Positions 1-10,663 of a stretch of 64,000 nt of DNA are shown here, in pieces; the stretch's first letter is position 1, and the number at the start of each line of letters is the position of its first letter. The stretch lies in contig NZ_CP092190.1 in the NCBI RefSeq assembly GCF_022344005.1, forward strand, positions 2,061,001 through 2,125,000. The letters are read 5' to 3'. The position numbers and the translations under genes are program-made. Origin of the DNA: Deinococcus sp. KNUC1210. GTDB lineage: Bacteria > Deinococcota > Deinococci > Deinococcales > Deinococcaceae. Below the pieces are notes generated by a model. It worked only from the letters and a program-made list of their open reading frames with translations. It was not told where the DNA came from and did not search any database.

Positions 1-673
1 GCGTGACCAGCTCCGGTTGCAGGGCGCTCAGCCAGGCGTCGGTGGCGCTTTCGGGCAGCGGCTGAAACGTTTCGCCGGGGGCGCGTGGCAGATCCAGTCG
101 GGCTTCCTCGTACAGGGTGTGCAGCGCCGACAGCGGAGCCGGATGCTGCGCCCTGAATTCATGGAGATTCAAGAAGCTGATGCCCGCCGGAATCACCGCC
201 GCGTGGCGCGACGCCTCGAAGGTGGAGAGGTCCAGGGTGCGGTCCCAGAAGCGCTCGGCCTCATGAAATCCCCGCGTCTGGGCAAAGCGCATGGCGATGG
301 GATTGGCCTCGCTGAGAATCGCCTTGAGCGTGCGGGGGCGCTGCGTCTGGAGGTCTTGCAGCAGGGTGCGGAACAGCCGTGTTGCCAGCCCCCGGCCCCG
401 CCAGTCTTCCAGCACCGCCAGTTCCATCCAGAAGACGCCGCCCGCGTCTGCGCTGTGGCGCGATCCCAGCGGCTCCAGCAGTTCGGCAGCTCCCACCACG
501 TCGTCGCCCGCCAGTGCCAGCCAGCGCCGGTGATACGCTCCGGCGGCCTGCTGCGCGGCATCCTCGTGGTGCAGGCGCTGTGCGGTGGCTGGGTTTCCGG
601 GCCGGGCCAGGGTATAGACGCGGGCGGCAGCCTCCAGATCGGCGGGTGTGGCAGGCCGCACGTGCAGCGGCAT
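1..673 (-). CDS. GNAT family N-acetyltransferase (partial, 3' end outside window)
   Basis: The minus-strand frame is open from an ATG at 673 to the window edge, giving 224 codons without a stop. The N-terminus MPLHVRPATPADLEAAARVY is a typical GNAT opening, and residues 86-100 carry the acetyl-CoA pyrophosphate loop (LEDWRGRGLATRLF, with RGRGLA at 92-97). The gene begins 11 bases after the stop of another GNAT gene at 685, so the two probably form an operon. The acceptor substrate cannot be told. The C-terminal 80 residues beyond the GNAT core are of unknown function. Family assignment is firm; function is not. Confidence 0.75.
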   Translation of the reverse strand, partial: MPLHVRPATPADLEAAARVYTLARPGNPATAQRLHHEDAAQQAAGAYHRRWLALAGDDVVGAAELLEPLGSRHSADAGGVFWMELAVLEDWRGRGLATRLFRTLLQDLQTQRPRTLKAILSEANPIAMRFAQTRGFHEAERFWDRTLDLSTFEASRHAAVIPAGISFLNLHEFRAQHPAPLSALHTLYEEARLDLPRAPGETFQPLPESATDAWLSALQPELVT

Positions 674-684
674 GGTCGGGCCGC

Positions 685-1664
685 TCACGCCGTTTCCGGT
701 TCCAGCTGCAACTCCAGGCGCAGGTGGTCGGGCCCCTGCACGAAGCCCAGGGCGCGGTTCATCCCGATCATGGCGACGTTGGGCGGATCGTTGAAGGTGC
801 GGATCTCGCCGCCGCCCTGCTGTTTCAGCGCCCGCATCGAGGCCAGCTTCAGCACTTTTGCCAGACCTCGCCCCCGGTACTCGCGCTTCACTCCGGTCAT
901 GCCGATGATGTAAAAGCCGCTGGGGTTCTGCATCAGCGTGGTATAGCCCACGTAGGGGCCGTGGAGCGGGTCCTGCTGGGTGTCGTCCAGCAGCGCGAAC
1001 GACAGGTCCAGGCGCATGGTCGGGTCCTGAAGTTCCTGCTTGACCCACGCTTCGAGCGGGCGTTTGGTAAAGTTCTGGTCCATCGGTACGTCCTGAAACA
1101 GCGTCCAGTCGAGTTCGTGCAGCCGCTCGTCGCGCTGCGGATCGCTGGCGAGTGCCTCCAGACTTTCCAGCCGCAGGCCGCCCAGGTCGGGCATCGGCGC
1201 AGCCATCTCGAAGTGAGTGGTATCGACGCGGAATTCGTGCCGCCGCCACACCTGCTTCCAGCCGCGCTTCTCCAGAAATCTCAGGCCCGGCGCGTCGGTT
1301 TCCTTGAGCATGGTCTGGAGTTCTCTGGCTCCCCGCGCCTTCAGCACGCCCAGCAGTTCGTCGTACAGCGCCGACCCGACCCCCGGTTTCTCTCGTCCGG
1401 ATGGACGGTGACGCGGCCCCGGTAGCGCCAGGGTTCGTAGGCGAAGTCGTTGTGGCTCACGCTGCCCAGCGCGATCAATCGTTCCTGCTGCTGGGCGACG
1501 AGTTCCTCACGGAACAGCGCCGGGTCGAAGGCATCGTCCCAGATCTGAAGCAGCTCGGGCGTGACCGGCCATTCGGGATTGGAGGCCGACTGCAGCGCGG
1601 CCAGAGCGGCGAAATCCTGCGGTTTGCGAACAGCCCGAAGTTCAAACGTGCGTGCATCAGACAT
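685..1664 (-). CDS. Tandem GNAT acetyltransferase, interrupted by one frameshift
   Basis: Two overlapping frames (1664-1341 and 1347-685) join into one 326-residue protein if one G is added to the G5 run at 1380-1384 (minus-strand sense). The join then reads VTVHPDERNRG-VGSALYDE, a normal acetyl-CoA binding loop. The repaired protein has two GNAT domains, the first about residues 1-155 and the second about 165-326 with a second loop REYRGRGLAKVLK. Tandem GNAT proteins act on diverse amines; the substrate is unknown. The gene precedes the GNAT gene ending beyond position 1. The break may be a sequencing error, as similar G/C-run breaks occur across the window. Confidence 0.7.
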
Positions 1665-1749
1665 GCCTTCATCCTGAGGCTTCTGTAGACGCCGTGCATC
1701 TGCCGAATGGCGAAGCGGCAGATGAGGGTCAGCGGGTATTCTGAAGCGT

Positions 1750-2414
<665 letters not shown>

Positions 2415-2505
2415 CGGTGACGATCCTGTTCCTTGCGGCATCCACACCCCGACCCCCCCGAAGTGTGAGACGGCAGGCACGAATGCCTGCGGTAATGTGG
2501 GAAGC

Positions 2506-3447
2506 GTGACCAAGACCGCTGCTCCTGCGCCCAGTGCTATCGAGGTGCGCGGACTCTATAAAAGTTACCGAGACCAGGCGGTGCTCGAAGATGTGAACCT
2601 GTCGGTGCGGCCCGGCGAGGTCTACGCGCTGACCGGCCCCAACGGTGCAGGCAAGACCACCCTGATCCGCACCCTGACCGGCCTGGCTTTTCCGACCCGG
2701 GGACAGGTCTTCCTGATGGGCCGGAACGTCCACGACGACGGCCCGCGTGCCCGTGCCAACCTGGGCGCGGTGGTCGAGGCTCCGGCCCGCTTCTATCCGC
2801 AGTTCACCGGCACCCAGAACCTGACGATGCACGCCCGCCTCGCGGCGATGGCCCCCACCAAAGGCCGCCAGATCGGGCGCGACCGCATCCGGGAAGTGCT
2901 GGCGCTGCTGGAGCTGACCCGGATGGCCGACCGCAAGGTGGGAGAGTTCTCGCTGGGTCAGCGGCAACGGCTGGGGGTGGCGGCGGCTATTCTGGCCGAT
3001 CCGAAGGTGCTGATTCTCGACGAGCCGACCAGCGGCCTCGATCCGCTGGGTATCAACCTGATTCACCGCATCGTGACCAGTCTGGCTACCAGTGGCTGCG
3101 CCGTGATCCTCAGCACCCACCACCTGCGCGAAATCGCGACCTACGCGCACACGGTGGGCATCCTGACGGCGGGGCGCATGGTCGATCACGTCGATCTTCG
3201 CAGCCGCAAGGCCGCCTACCGCTTCCGCGTCGATGACCCGGTGGGGGCAGCGGAGGTGCTGGAGGCGCTGCCCTTCGTGCGCCGCGCCACGGCCCGCCCG
3301 CCCTTTGCGGTGGCGCACCTGGGCGGCGAGGCGCGGGTGCCCGAAGCGCTGTCCGCGCTGATCAGTGGGGGTGTGCGCGTCTACGAGGCCGCTCCCGATC
3401 ATTTCGACCTCTACGAGTACTACCGCGAACGGGTGGAGCAGGCATGA
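2506..3447 (+). CDS. ABC transporter ATP-binding protein
   Basis: This 313-residue ATPase has Walker [10 protein letters not shown] (44-52), signature [10 protein letters not shown], Walker [14 protein letters not shown] and the switch-loop STHH. It is the drug/ABC-2 exporter type with a C-terminal extension after the nucleotide-binding domain. A GTG at 2497 is in frame, but the GTG at 2506 is preferred because TAATGT at 2493-2498 sits 7 bases upstream as a leaderless -10 element. The next gene encodes the matching permease, so the two make a heterologous-subunit exporter at the inner membrane. The cargo is unknown. Confidence 0.9.
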   Translation: MTKTAAPAPSAIEVRGLYKSYRDQAVLEDVNLSVRPGEVYALTGPNGAGKTTLIRTLTGLAFPTRGQVFLMGRNVHDDGPRARANLGAVVEAPARFYPQFTGTQNLTMHARLAAMAPTKGRQIGRDRIREVLALLELTRMADRKVGEFSLGQRQRLGVAAAILADPKVLILDEPTSGLDPLGINLIHRIVTSLATSGCAVILSTHHLREIATYAHTVGILTAGRMVDHVDLRSRKAAYRFRVDDPVGAAEVLEALPFVRRATARPPFAVAHLGGEARVPEALSALISGGVRVYEAAPDHFDLYEYYRERVEQA

Positions 3448-3487
3448 AGGCAACCGGCAACCTCATATCACCATCGGCGGCGATCCG

Positions 3488-4261
3488 GTGCTGACGCTGC
3501 TCAGACTCGAATTTCTCAAGCTGCTCGGAGCCAGGAGCGTCCGGATCGCGCTGCTGGTGTGCTTTCTGCTGCCCTGGCTGTGGTCGTTCGCGCCCAGGCT
3601 CCAGCAGGTGTACGGCCTGGTCCTGACCAGCGGCTTTCAGGTGCCCGCCATCTCGCTGATCACCACCGTGCAGTTCATTCTGCCGCTCTTCGTGGCCCTG
3701 AGCTGCGCCGAGATGATCGGGGTGGAGGTGGCGCAGGGCACGTTGGCTCCGCTGCTGCTGCGCCCGATCGACCGCAACCGCGTGATGCTCTCGAAGCTCG
3801 TGGCGGCGCTGCTGTATCCGGCCCTGCTGCTGCTGGCGCTCCTGCTGGGCAGCTTTCTGGCGGGCATCCGGCTGGGCTTCGGAGATTTTACCGGCGGCAG
3901 CGGGCTGGGGCCAGGCGGCTTCATCGGGCAGGGCGCGCTCAGTTCGAGCATGGCACTGACCGAGGTGCTTCGCGGCTACGCACTGGCTGCACTCGTCATG
4001 GCACCGATCGCGGCGCTGGGTCTGCTGTTCGGCGTGATCTTCCTGAACACCGCCGCCGCTGCCCTGGCGACCATCGCCACATTGCAGGTGATGCGGCTGC
4101 TGACGGTCTTTCCGGAAGGCTTCCAGAAGATTCTGCTGACGACCCACCTTGACGTATATCTGCGCCAGGGCGACATCACCCAGTCGCTCATCCTGCTGAT
4201 CATCTATACGGCGGGGTTCTCGCTGCTGACCATCTTCGCCTTCGACCGCCGGGACGTGTAG
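3488..4261 (+). CDS. ABC-2 type transporter permease
   Basis: The 257-residue protein has about six hydrophobic segments: [13 protein letters not shown], the stretch before [48 protein letters not shown] and a C-terminal [17 protein letters not shown]. The segment [21 protein letters not shown] is typical of ABC-2 permeases, which often carry an amphipathic element there. It is the membrane partner of the ATPase that ends 41 bases upstream. The start is uncertain. GTG at 3488 is the simplest choice. However, an ATG at 3444 overlapping the ATPase stop (ATGA) would join this frame if one G were added at 3487-3488, giving 272 residues, and that fits the homopolymer-error pattern of this window. 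Confidence 0.82.
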   Translation: MLTLLRLEFLKLLGARSVRIALLVCFLLPWLWSFAPRLQQVYGLVLTSGFQVPAISLITTVQFILPLFVALSCAEMIGVEVAQGTLAPLLLRPIDRNRVMLSKLVAALLYPALLLLALLLGSFLAGIRLGFGDFTGGSGLGPGGFIGQGALSSSMALTEVLRGYALAALVMAPIAALGLLFGVIFLNTAAAALATIATLQVMRLLTVFPEGFQKILLTTHLDVYLRQGDITQSLILLIIYTAGFSLLTIFAFDRRDV

Positions 4262-4264
4262 GGC

Positions 4265-4720
4265 ATGTCGGGTTCAGCCAATCCCAGGAGCGACAATCCG
4301 AAGGGCGAGCTGATCGAGCGTGCCCGCGCCCTGAATCTGGGCGAACCGGTCTTCGAGAGTGTGGCGCAGGGACCGGGGCACGAACCGTGGTTCACCACCG
4401 TCGTTTCGCTGCAGGGGCGCGACCTCGGACGCGGTGAAGGACGCAGCAAGCGCGACGCCGAGCGGACCGCCAGCCACGCCGCCCTTCAGCGCCTGATGGC
4501 CGAGCCGGAGCTGGTGGCAGCCGAGCCGTCGCCACGTGCGCAGACGTGGCCGATCTATGCCGAGGTGCTGTCGCAGGCGCTGCTGGTGGCGCACGAACGC
4601 AGCGACGCGGGCCAGCTTTCAGAGGTCGCCCAGGACGCGGCCCGGCTGTACCGGACCCTGATGCAGGAACTGGGCGTGTCGCCTGTGCCGCAGAATGGAA
4701 GACATGACCCTGACGCCTGA
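4265..4720 (+). CDS. Double-stranded RNA-binding domain protein
   Basis: Residues 10-78 form a ds[23 protein letters not shown], a central [13 protein letters not shown] strand pair, and the RNA-contacting [19 protein letters not shown] helix. The domain is like the C-terminal half of RNase III, but no nuclease domain is attached, so the protein should bind structured RNA without cutting it. The C-terminal 70 residues are alpha-helical and unassigned. It starts 3 bases after the ABC permease stop and overlaps the start of the HAD gene by 17 bases, so all are likely co-transcribed. The RNA target is unknown. Confidence 0.75.
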   Translation: MSGSANPRSDNPKGELIERARALNLGEPVFESVAQGPGHEPWFTTVVSLQGRDLGRGEGRSKRDAERTASHAALQRLMAEPELVAAEPSPRAQTWPIYAEVLSQALLVAHERSDAGQLSEVAQDAARLYRTLMQELGVSPVPQNGRHDPDA

Positions 4721-5381
4721 CACATCTCAGTTCCCCCGGGCGGTGCTGTTCGATATGGACGGCGTGCTGACCGACAACAACCACTTCCACCGCGCCGCCT
4801 GGAAGGAACTGGCGCTGGAACTGCTGGCCCTCGATCTGTCGGAAGACGACCTGAACCATAAAGTCGATGGTGGGCGCAATCCGGAGATCATCGAGCGGCT
4901 GACCGGAGCGCCTCCCACCCCCGAACTGGCCGAGCGCTTCCATGTCGCCAAGGAGCAGCGATACCGCGAACTGGCGCTGGGGCAGCTCCGGGCCGTGGCA
5001 GGCCTGAAAGACTATCTGGAGGCTCTGACGTCGCGGGGCATTCCCGCCGTGATCGTGACCAGTGCCGATCTCGTCAACACCGAGTTTGCGCTGGAAGCCC
5101 TGGGCATCGCTCGGTATTTTCAGGGCCGTATCCTGGGCGAAGACGTGCAGCGCGGCAAACCCGATCCGCAGCCCTACACCATGGGTGCCGCGCTGCTGGG
5201 CCTGAACGCTGCCGACTGTCTGGCCCACGAGGACGCGGTGAACGGAGTCCGCAGCGCGGCGGGTGCGGGCTGCCGGGTGGTCGCGCTGACCACCACCCAG
5301 AACGCCGAAACGCTGCTGGCGGCGGGCGCGGCGCTGGCAGTACCGGATTTCACGGGCTGGGCCGGGTGGCTCGGCGTCTGA
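4704..5381 (+). CDS. HAD superfamily phosphatase, beta-phosphoglucomutase-like
   Basis: The 225-residue protein has HAD motif I DMDGVLTD (residues 17-24), motif II in VIVTSAD, the motif III lysine in RGKPDPQPY, and motif IV as [15 protein letters not shown]. The alpha-helical cap between motifs I and II marks subfamily IA, the group of beta-phosphoglucomutases and phosphoglycolate phosphatases. The sugar-phosphate substrate cannot be told. An ATG at 4695 is also in frame; 4704 is chosen because a CAGAAT hexamer lies 7 bases upstream. It overlaps the dsRBD gene and is followed after one base by yraN. Confidence 0.83.
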   Translation: MTLTPDTSQFPRAVLFDMDGVLTDNNHFHRAAWKELALELLALDLSEDDLNHKVDGGRNPEIIERLTGAPPTPELAERFHVAKEQRYRELALGQLRAVAGLKDYLEALTSRGIPAVIVTSADLVNTEFALEALGIARYFQGRILGEDVQRGKPDPQPYTMGAALLGLNAADCLAHEDAVNGVRSAAGAGCRVVALTTTQNAETLLAAGAALAVPDFTGWAGWLGV

Positions 5382-5382
5382 G

Positions 5383-5724
5383 GTGAAGGGAGCAGACGCG
5401 GAAGACCGTGCCCTGGGGTATCTGCTGGACAGCGGCCACACGCTGCTGGCCCGCAATTACCGCATTCCCGGCGGCGAAATCGATCTGGTGACGCAGGATG
5501 CGGGCGGCCTTCTGGTCTTCAGCGAGGTGAGGCAGCGGCGCAGCACCCACTACGGCAGCGCCGCCGAGAGTGTGACGCCGCGCAAGCTCGCGCTGATGCA
5601 GCGGGCAGCGCTGGCCTATCTGCTGCGCGAACGGGGCCGCGACGACCTGCCCTGCCGCCTTCAGGTGATCGGCATCGACGGTTCGGCGGCCAGCGGAGCG
5701 CTGAGCGTTGTTCCGGTGGACTGA
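5383..5724 (+). CDS. yraN: UPF0102 (YraN) family nuclease-fold protein
   Basis: The 113-residue protein is typical in length for YraN. It starts with [34 protein letters not shown] and contains GEIDLV plus a VFSEVRQR segment where relatives have a VEVK-type motif. These acidic and basic residues match the restriction-endonuclease-like fold, but a clear activity has not been shown for the family. It starts with GTG one base after the HAD stop. The replacement of the usual lysine by arginine (EVR) is conservative. Confidence 0.85.
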   Translation: MKGADAEDRALGYLLDSGHTLLARNYRIPGGEIDLVTQDAGGLLVFSEVRQRRSTHYGSAAESVTPRKLALMQRAALAYLLRERGRDDLPCRLQVIGIDGSAASGALSVVPVD

Positions 5725-5737
5725 AGTGCTGACGACA

Positions 5738-5767
5738 TCAAAAAAGTGCGCCCACACGGACGCACTC
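5738..5767 (-). terminator. Rho-independent terminator of the small hydrophilic gene
   Basis: On the minus strand the stem AGTGCG/CGCACT (5745-5750 with 5761-5766, loop of 10) is followed by six or seven T residues. It lies 16 bases past the stop of the gene at 5783-6004 and between that gene and the convergent yraN. Confidence 0.75.
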
Positions 5768-5782
5768 GTTTCCTGATGTCTC

Positions 5783-6004
5783 TCAGCCCTGCTTGGTGGC
5801 CGGAACGTTCCGGGCTTCCTCGACATCCTTATGCTCTTTCACGCCCTCGTGCTCGTTGTTGCGCGGGGCCGTGGCTTCGCGGTCGTTGGCCGACTTGAAG
5901 GAAGGCTTATGACCGTCCTCGATCTCCTCGACTTCCTTGGTGTCTCGCTCGTATTGACCGGGCAGGCTGGTGTGGCCGCTGTTCTTGTCGTCTTTGTCTG
6001 GCAT
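5783..6004 (-). CDS. Small hydrophilic, hydrophilin-like protein
   Basis: This 73-residue protein is almost devoid of hydrophobic residues. It is rich in D, E, K, N and H and has 5 glycines (about 7 percent). Such composition predicts an intrinsically disordered protein and meets the usual glycine criterion for hydrophilins, which protect enzymes during desiccation in other organisms; this role is inference. No known domain is seen. It is a single gene with its own terminator, between yraN (convergent) and dcd (same strand, 130 bases upstream). A clear promoter is not seen. Confidence 0.6.
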   Translation of the reverse strand: MPDKDDKNSGHTSLPGQYERDTKEVEEIEDGHKPSFKSANDREATAPRNNEHEGVKEHKDVEEARNVPATKQG

Positions 6005-6134
6005 ACCGGCAGTCTGCGCCCAGACTTTCCGCGCCGGGTGTCAGGTTCCTCAAGGCCTTCTCAAAGATGAACGCTTGCAGAAGGCCAGAGACACCGGGCA
6101 GTGGACAGAGAAACAGACACCCGAGCTGTCTGAA

Positions 6135-6695
6135 TTACAGCTTGGGCAGCGTCACGCCTCTCTGACCCTGATATTTGCCGCCTCTGTCCTTATAGGTAAC
6201 TTCAGGGCGCTCGCCTTCAAAGAAGAGCAGCTGCACACAGCCCTCGAAGGCGTACATCTTGGCCGGAAGAGGCGTGGTATTGGAGAATTCGAGCGTGACA
6301 TGGCCTTCCCAGCCGGGTTCTAGGGGCGTAACGTTCGCGACGATTCCGCAGCGTGCATACGTCGATTTCCCCAGCGCCACCACCATCACGTTATCCGGGA
6401 TCTTCATATATTCGAGGCTTCTCGCCAGCACAAACGAATTCGGCGGAATGATGATCTCGTTCGCCTGGATATCGACGAAACTGCGTTCATCGAAGTGCTT
6501 CGGATCGACGATGGCGCTCATCACATTGGTGAAGACCTTCCATTCGTCGGCGCAGCGCAGGTCGTAACCGAAAGAACTCAGGCCATAGCTGATGACGCCC
6601 GCGTTCTCGGAGGTGCGGACCAGGCGCTCTTCGAACGGCGAGATCATGCCTGCCTGGGCCAGTTGGCGAATGCGCCAGTCGGGAAGAATACTCAT
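6135..6695 (-). CDS. dcd: dCTP deaminase
   Basis: The enzyme deaminates dCTP to dUTP, feeding dTMP synthesis. The 186-residue length fits the family. The conserved core is present: [21 protein letters not shown] with the phosphate-contacting Ser and Arg, then [22 protein letters not shown], where the Glu of TLEFSN is the catalytic general base equivalent to E138 of the E. coli enzyme. The start ATG at 6695 has TACACT ending 7 bases upstream, so the mRNA is probably leaderless. It ends 130 bases before the hydrophilin-like gene. Confidence 0.95.
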   Translation of the reverse strand: MSILPDWRIRQLAQAGMISPFEERLVRTSENAGVISYGLSSFGYDLRCADEWKVFTNVMSAIVDPKHFDERSFVDIQANEIIIPPNSFVLARSLEYMKIPDNVMVVALGKSTYARCGIVANVTPLEPGWEGHVTLEFSNTTPLPAKMYAFEGCVQLLFFEGERPEVTYKDRGGKYQGQRGVTLPKL

Positions 6696-6716
6696 GAGCG
6701 TCAGTGTAGCGGGCGG

Positions 6717-7670
6717 TTACTGCGTGACGCCGCAGCCCGTGTAAGTGACGGTCTTGCTGCTGCCTCCACTGGTAAATTTCAGCGTACCGCCGTCGAAGGT
6801 CGTGCAGGCTGGCGAGGCGTGCAGCGTGCCCTGAATGTCGGTGTATCCGCCCAGCCCGCTCTGGGTATTTCCGGCACTGGCCCTGCCGCTCAGGGTCACG
6901 GTCTGGCCGCTGGCGTCGGGTGTGCGGCTCAGCGTCAGGTTCAGCCGCCATTTCAGATCGAAGGTGGCCGCCACGTTCAGCACGCCCGCGCTGCCCTGGG
7001 CGTCCCAGTTGTACAGGTACGTGCCGCTCGACCCGCCACCCGAAGTCGCCAGGGTATCCAGACTCGACTTCTCGGCATAGACCCAGGTGTATTTCACCAG
7101 CCCGTCCTGCACGCTGTAGGTGCCCGCCGTCTTTCCGGTAAACAGGTACGCCGCGCCGCCGTCGTTCTGAGATTTGTCGTTCATCGTCCACGAGCCGTTG
7201 TAGCTGTAGGCGAATCCGGCGGTGCCCGCACAGCTGTAGGTGGCGGTGGAGGCGTCCAGAATGCCGTCCTGGTCGGCGTCGGTCTGGTTGCCGGGATGGG
7301 TGGTGCAGTCCGAGCCGACCACGTTGATGCTCTGAACCCGGAACTGTTGCGCCTGAAGCTGCTTCGTCTGAGCCAGCGACAGGCCGCCGACGCCGCCGCC
7401 CAGCAGTCCCAGCAGCGGCGGCCCGCCCACCTGATCGAAGCCCTTGCCGGAAGCGTAGCGGCCGATAGCCGTCTGAAGTTCCGGCATGACCGCCTGAGTG
7501 AACACCTCCAGCGCAGGCTGAGCGAGAACCTTGGTACTCAGGGCGTCGGCGCTGGGTGTGCCGTCGGGGGTGGGAGCGTTGCCGGACCCGCAGGCGGTCA
7601 GGGCCAGGGCGAGCACGACGGGTGTAGACGCGAGGAAGAAACGGGGGCGAGACGACTGGGACTGGTTCAT
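6717..7670 (-). CDS. Predicted lipoprotein of unknown function
   Basis: The 317-residue protein has a lipoprotein signal peptide: a basic start, the hydrophobic stretch FFLASTPVVLALALTAC and lipobox LTAC with Cys 27. The mature part is rich in Gly, Ser and Thr. It contains an acidic DADQDGILD loop, like a calcium-binding repeat of the thrombospondin type 3 kind, around residue 133. The rest shows no family I recognise; the C-terminal half has the feel of a beta-rich carbohydrate- or surface-binding domain. A GGAG ribosome site lies just before the ATG. It ends 21 bases before dcd on the same strand. Confidence 0.7.
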   Translation of the reverse strand: MNQSQSSRPRFFLASTPVVLALALTACGSGNAPTPDGTPSADALSTKVLAQPALEVFTQAVMPELQTAIGRYASGKGFDQVGGPPLLGLLGGGVGGLSLAQTKQLQAQQFRVQSINVVGSDCTTHPGNQTDADQDGILDASTATYSCAGTAGFAYSYNGSWTMNDKSQNDGGAAYLFTGKTAGTYSVQDGLVKYTWVYAEKSSLDTLATSGGGSSGTYLYNWDAQGSAGVLNVAATFDLKWRLNLTLSRTPDASGQTVTLSGRASAGNTQSGLGGYTDIQGTLHASPACTTFDGGTLKFTSGGSSKTVTYTGCGVTQ

Positions 7671-7802
7671 ATGCTCTCCGGACGGGCCTGAGGAATGGGC
7701 AGGGGCGGGGGGATCTGGACACCTTCACTGTAAAGAGAGCGAGGGACAGTTGGTGAGACACTTCTGGCGTCGCGGGCCACCCCAGCGGGTATGCTCCTGC
7801 AT

Positions 7803-8567
7803 GTGACTGCCCTGCGCCTCGCTGTCGTGTCGGATGTTCATGGCAATGCCTTCGCCCTCGACGCCGTGCTCAAGGAGCTTCGCGGCGCTGCGCCCGACGC
7901 CGTGCTGAATCTGGGCGACCAGATCGAGGGCACGGCTGATCCGGCCCGTGCGTATGCATTGCAGGCCGAACTGGGCGCGGTGGAAGTGCGAGGCAACAAC
8001 GAGGAAAAGCTCTGGCCGGGTGGACGGCGTGGGCCGCTCGCACAGCAGTTCGGCGCGTGGCTCGAGACTCAGGTCGGCGCGGCGGAGCAGCAGCGGCTGG
8101 CGGCCCTTCCCCTCACGGCGCGGGTGGCCGGAGACGTGCTGGCCTGTCACGGCACGCCCGAGAGCGCCTGGGAGATGCTGCTGTGGCAGTGGCAGTTCGA
8201 CGACCCGCAGACGGGCACGGGGTTTTACCGCGCCCGCGACCCGCGTGACCTGCTGGCGCTGGTCGAGCCGCTGGAAGCGCGGGTGGTGGTGTGCGGGCAT
8301 ACCCACCGCCCCGGCGCGACCCGTGTGGGCGACACGCTGGTGGTCAATGCCGGAGCCGTTTCTGATCAGGTGGACGGCGACCCCCGCGCCCGCTGGACGC
8401 TGCTGGAGCGCAGAGGCGGGCACTGGAGCGCCGAGTTTCATACGGCGGCCTACGATGTGGCGGCGGCGGTGGCGTGGTCACAGGCGCACAGCCCCTTCGG
8501 ACCGTTTGCCAAGCACCTGCTGGAAAGCGGCACCATGCGCGGACGCGGCGACACTCCGCCCAGCTGA
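7803..8567 (+). CDS. Calcineurin-like metallophosphoesterase
   Basis: The 254-residue protein has the metal-binding series of this superfamily: SDVHGN, GDQIEG, RGNNEE (GNxE type), CHG and GHTH. It resembles the YfcE/MJ0936 group, whose natural substrates are mostly unknown. The start is GTG at 7803. The in-frame ATG at 7791 lies inside a TATGCT -10 hexamer (7790-7795) that ends 7 bases before the GTG, so the ATG cannot be on a leaderless mRNA. The gene is divergent from the lipoprotein gene at 7670. Confidence 0.88.
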   Translation: MTALRLAVVSDVHGNAFALDAVLKELRGAAPDAVLNLGDQIEGTADPARAYALQAELGAVEVRGNNEEKLWPGGRRGPLAQQFGAWLETQVGAAEQQRLAALPLTARVAGDVLACHGTPESAWEMLLWQWQFDDPQTGTGFYRARDPRDLLALVEPLEARVVVCGHTHRPGATRVGDTLVVNAGAVSDQVDGDPRARWTLLERRGGHWSAEFHTAAYDVAAAVAWSQAHSPFGPFAKHLLESGTMRGRGDTPPS

Positions 8568-8603
8568 CCCGTTTTCGCCGTCTTCGTGCCATACTGATGG
8601 GCT

Positions 8604-9548
8604 ATGAAGGACATCACCTCTCAGTACCAGAATGCAGACGGAACTTCTGCACCCGTGAACACCCGCTCCGGCTTCGTCGCCATCGTGGGTAAGCCCAATG
8701 TGGGCAAGAGTACGCTGCTCAATTCGCTGATGGGCGTCAAGATCGCGCCCACCAGCCCACGCCCGCAGACCACCCGCAAGGGTGTGCGCGGCATCGCCAG
8801 TACCGATGAGACGCAGCTCGTCTTTGTCGATACGCCCGGTGTGCACCGCCCCAAAGACGCGCTCGGCAAGTACATGAACGGCGAGGTGCAGAATGCCCTC
8901 TCGGATGTGGACGCCGTGGTCTGGGTCGTCGATCTGCGCCATCCACCCGCCGACGAGGACAGCATGGTGGCCCGCAGCATCCGTGATCTGCGTGCGCCCC
9001 TCACGGTGGTGGGCAACAAGCTCGACGTGGCGAAGTACCCCGAGGAGGCGCTGCGGCTCTACACCGCGCTGCTGGAAGGGCGCACGGGCGAGACGGCGAG
9101 CGTGATGCTCAGCGCCCAGAACGACGTGGCGAAGGTGGCCGCCCTGCGCGAATCGCTGGCAGCCAACCTGCCGGAGAACCCGTTCTTCTTTCCGCGTGGA
9201 GCCGCCAGCGACCAGAGCCGCGAGCAGTGGGCCGCCGAGATTCTGCGCGAAGAGGCCATGAAGAAACTGCGCGACGAACTGCCCTACGCCGTCGCCACCC
9301 GCGTGACCGACTGGACTGAGCGCCCCGACGGTCTTCAGCGCATCGAGGCTGAAATCGTGGTGGATCGTCAGTCGCACAAGGGCATGGTGATCGGCGCGGG
9401 CGGCAAGCAGCTCGGAGCCATCGGAGCCGCCGCCCGCAAGCAGCTCGAAGTGTTCCTGAACGCCAAGGTCTTTCTGGGCGTGCAGGTCGTGGTCATTCCC
9501 GGCTGGCGTGAAGACACCGAGGCGCTGCGCGAACTGGGTTACGAGTAA
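8604..9548 (+). CDS. era: GTPase Era
   Basis: Era binds 16S rRNA near its 3' end and is needed for 30S assembly. The 314-residue protein has the P-loop GKPNVGKST, the switch region PRPQTTR, DTPG in [11 protein letters not shown], the NKLD specificity motif, and a C-terminal KH domain with [13 protein letters not shown], where the KH loop reads GAGG. All parts are intact. A strong hairpin follows 15 bases after the stop. A CATACT hexamer 8 bases before the ATG is a weak -10 candidate. Confidence 0.96.
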   Translation: MKDITSQYQNADGTSAPVNTRSGFVAIVGKPNVGKSTLLNSLMGVKIAPTSPRPQTTRKGVRGIASTDETQLVFVDTPGVHRPKDALGKYMNGEVQNALSDVDAVVWVVDLRHPPADEDSMVARSIRDLRAPLTVVGNKLDVAKYPEEALRLYTALLEGRTGETASVMLSAQNDVAKVAALRESLAANLPENPFFFPRGAASDQSREQWAAEILREEAMKKLRDELPYAVATRVTDWTERPDGLQRIEAEIVVDRQSHKGMVIGAGGKQLGAIGAAARKQLEVFLNAKVFLGVQVVVIPGWREDTEALRELGYE

Positions 9549-9563
9549 CAGCGGCAGACTGTC

Positions 9564-9600
9564 AGCGGGGCTCCGAGCGGCAGCTGCTCGGAGCCCCGCT
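9564..9600 (+). terminator. Strong hairpin after era
   Basis: A perfect 15-bp stem (AGCGGGGCTCCGAGC at 9564-9578 with 9586-9600) encloses a 7-base loop. No long T tract follows, so it may end transcription in concert with other factors or protect the mRNA 3' end. It lies between era and parA. Confidence 0.7.
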
Positions 9601-9652
9601 GCCTGTAAATGCGGCGCTCAGGCGCTGCGTGTGGGCTAGGCTGGCTTCAGCC

Positions 9653-10606
9653 ATGACCCATGTCGTCAGTTTTATCAACCTGAAAGGCGGCGTCGCCAAG
9701 ACCACCACACTGGTGCAGCTTGCCGAGACGCTGGCGTTCATCCGGGGCAAACGGGTGCTGGTGATCGACCTCGATCCGCAGACCAACGCCACCATCGCCC
9801 TGATCGGAGAGACGCGCTGGGAACGCGTAGACGAGGCCGGGCAGACGCTGGCGCAGCTCTTTCTCGACAAGATTCACGGCACGCAGGTCTTCGAACTGGA
9901 CCGGGCGATCCTGCACGGTGTCAGCAACCTGAACCTGATTCATATTCCTGACGACGTGACGCTGGGGCCAGACGTCCACTATCCGCGCATCGACCTGCTG
10001 CCCAGCAGCATCCGGCTGATCGAGGCACAGGACCGCATGAACGATATCGCGCTGAGGTCGCACCACACCATCAGTCCGATGGACGTGATCCGGCAGGCCG
10101 TCTCGGGGGTCTTCGGGCGGTACGACTACGTGCTGATCGACTGTCCGCCCAATCTGGGCTACATCACCCAGAACGGGCTGGAGGTCAGCGATTTCTACCT
10201 GATTCCGACCATTCCGGACCGGCTCTCCACCCACGGCATTCCGCAGATCGTCAAGACCATCTCGGAACTCCGGCGCATGAGGCGGCTGAGTATTCGCTGT
10301 CTGGGCGCGCTCGTTACCAAGTATCAGGTGGCGTCGAGCATCCACAAGCGCGGGCTGGAAACCCTGCCCGATCTGCTGTGGCGGGCCTTCGAGCAGAGCG
10401 GCGAGCCGGTCGCGCCGCTCTTCGATGTGCGGATTGTGCAGGCCAACGCCACCGCCGAGGCGATGGACTGGACCAACAGCCCCAGCAACTTCAAGGAAAA
10501 ATACGGTCGCAGCCGTTCGGGATCGCAGCAGATGTTCGAGCTGCCGATTCAGCTGGCCGATGAATTCATGGCGCGGCTGGAGGCAGCCACAGCGCCCACC
10601 GCCTGA
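9653..10606 (+). CDS. ParA/MinD family ATPase, orphan
   Basis: The 317-residue protein has the deviant Walker A box KGGVAKTT (11-18), a Walker A' region VLVIDLDPQTNAT and Walker B YVLIDCPPNLG. This is a ParA-type P-loop ATPase that would dimerise on ATP and bind DNA non-specifically. It has no N-terminal helix-turn-helix. No parB or centromere-like repeats are near, so a chromosome-partition pair is not supported; orphan ParA proteins often position other cargo. The ATG at 9653 has TAGGCT ten bases upstream. The next gene starts 57 bases after its stop. Confidence 0.85.
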   Translation: MTHVVSFINLKGGVAKTTTLVQLAETLAFIRGKRVLVIDLDPQTNATIALIGETRWERVDEAGQTLAQLFLDKIHGTQVFELDRAILHGVSNLNLIHIPDDVTLGPDVHYPRIDLLPSSIRLIEAQDRMNDIALRSHHTISPMDVIRQAVSGVFGRYDYVLIDCPPNLGYITQNGLEVSDFYLIPTIPDRLSTHGIPQIVKTISELRRMRRLSIRCLGALVTKYQVASSIHKRGLETLPDLLWRAFEQSGEPVAPLFDVRIVQANATAEAMDWTNSPSNFKEKYGRSRSGSQQMFELPIQLADEFMARLEAATAPTA

Positions 10607-10663
10607 CGGAAAACGGCGGCAGGCGTGTCCCCGCGCCCGGCTTTCATACCGTACTCTGAACCC

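Noticed and set aside
9653..10606. A chromosome or plasmid parAB partition locus
   Set aside because: No ParB gene and no centromere-like repeats are found near the ParA gene.
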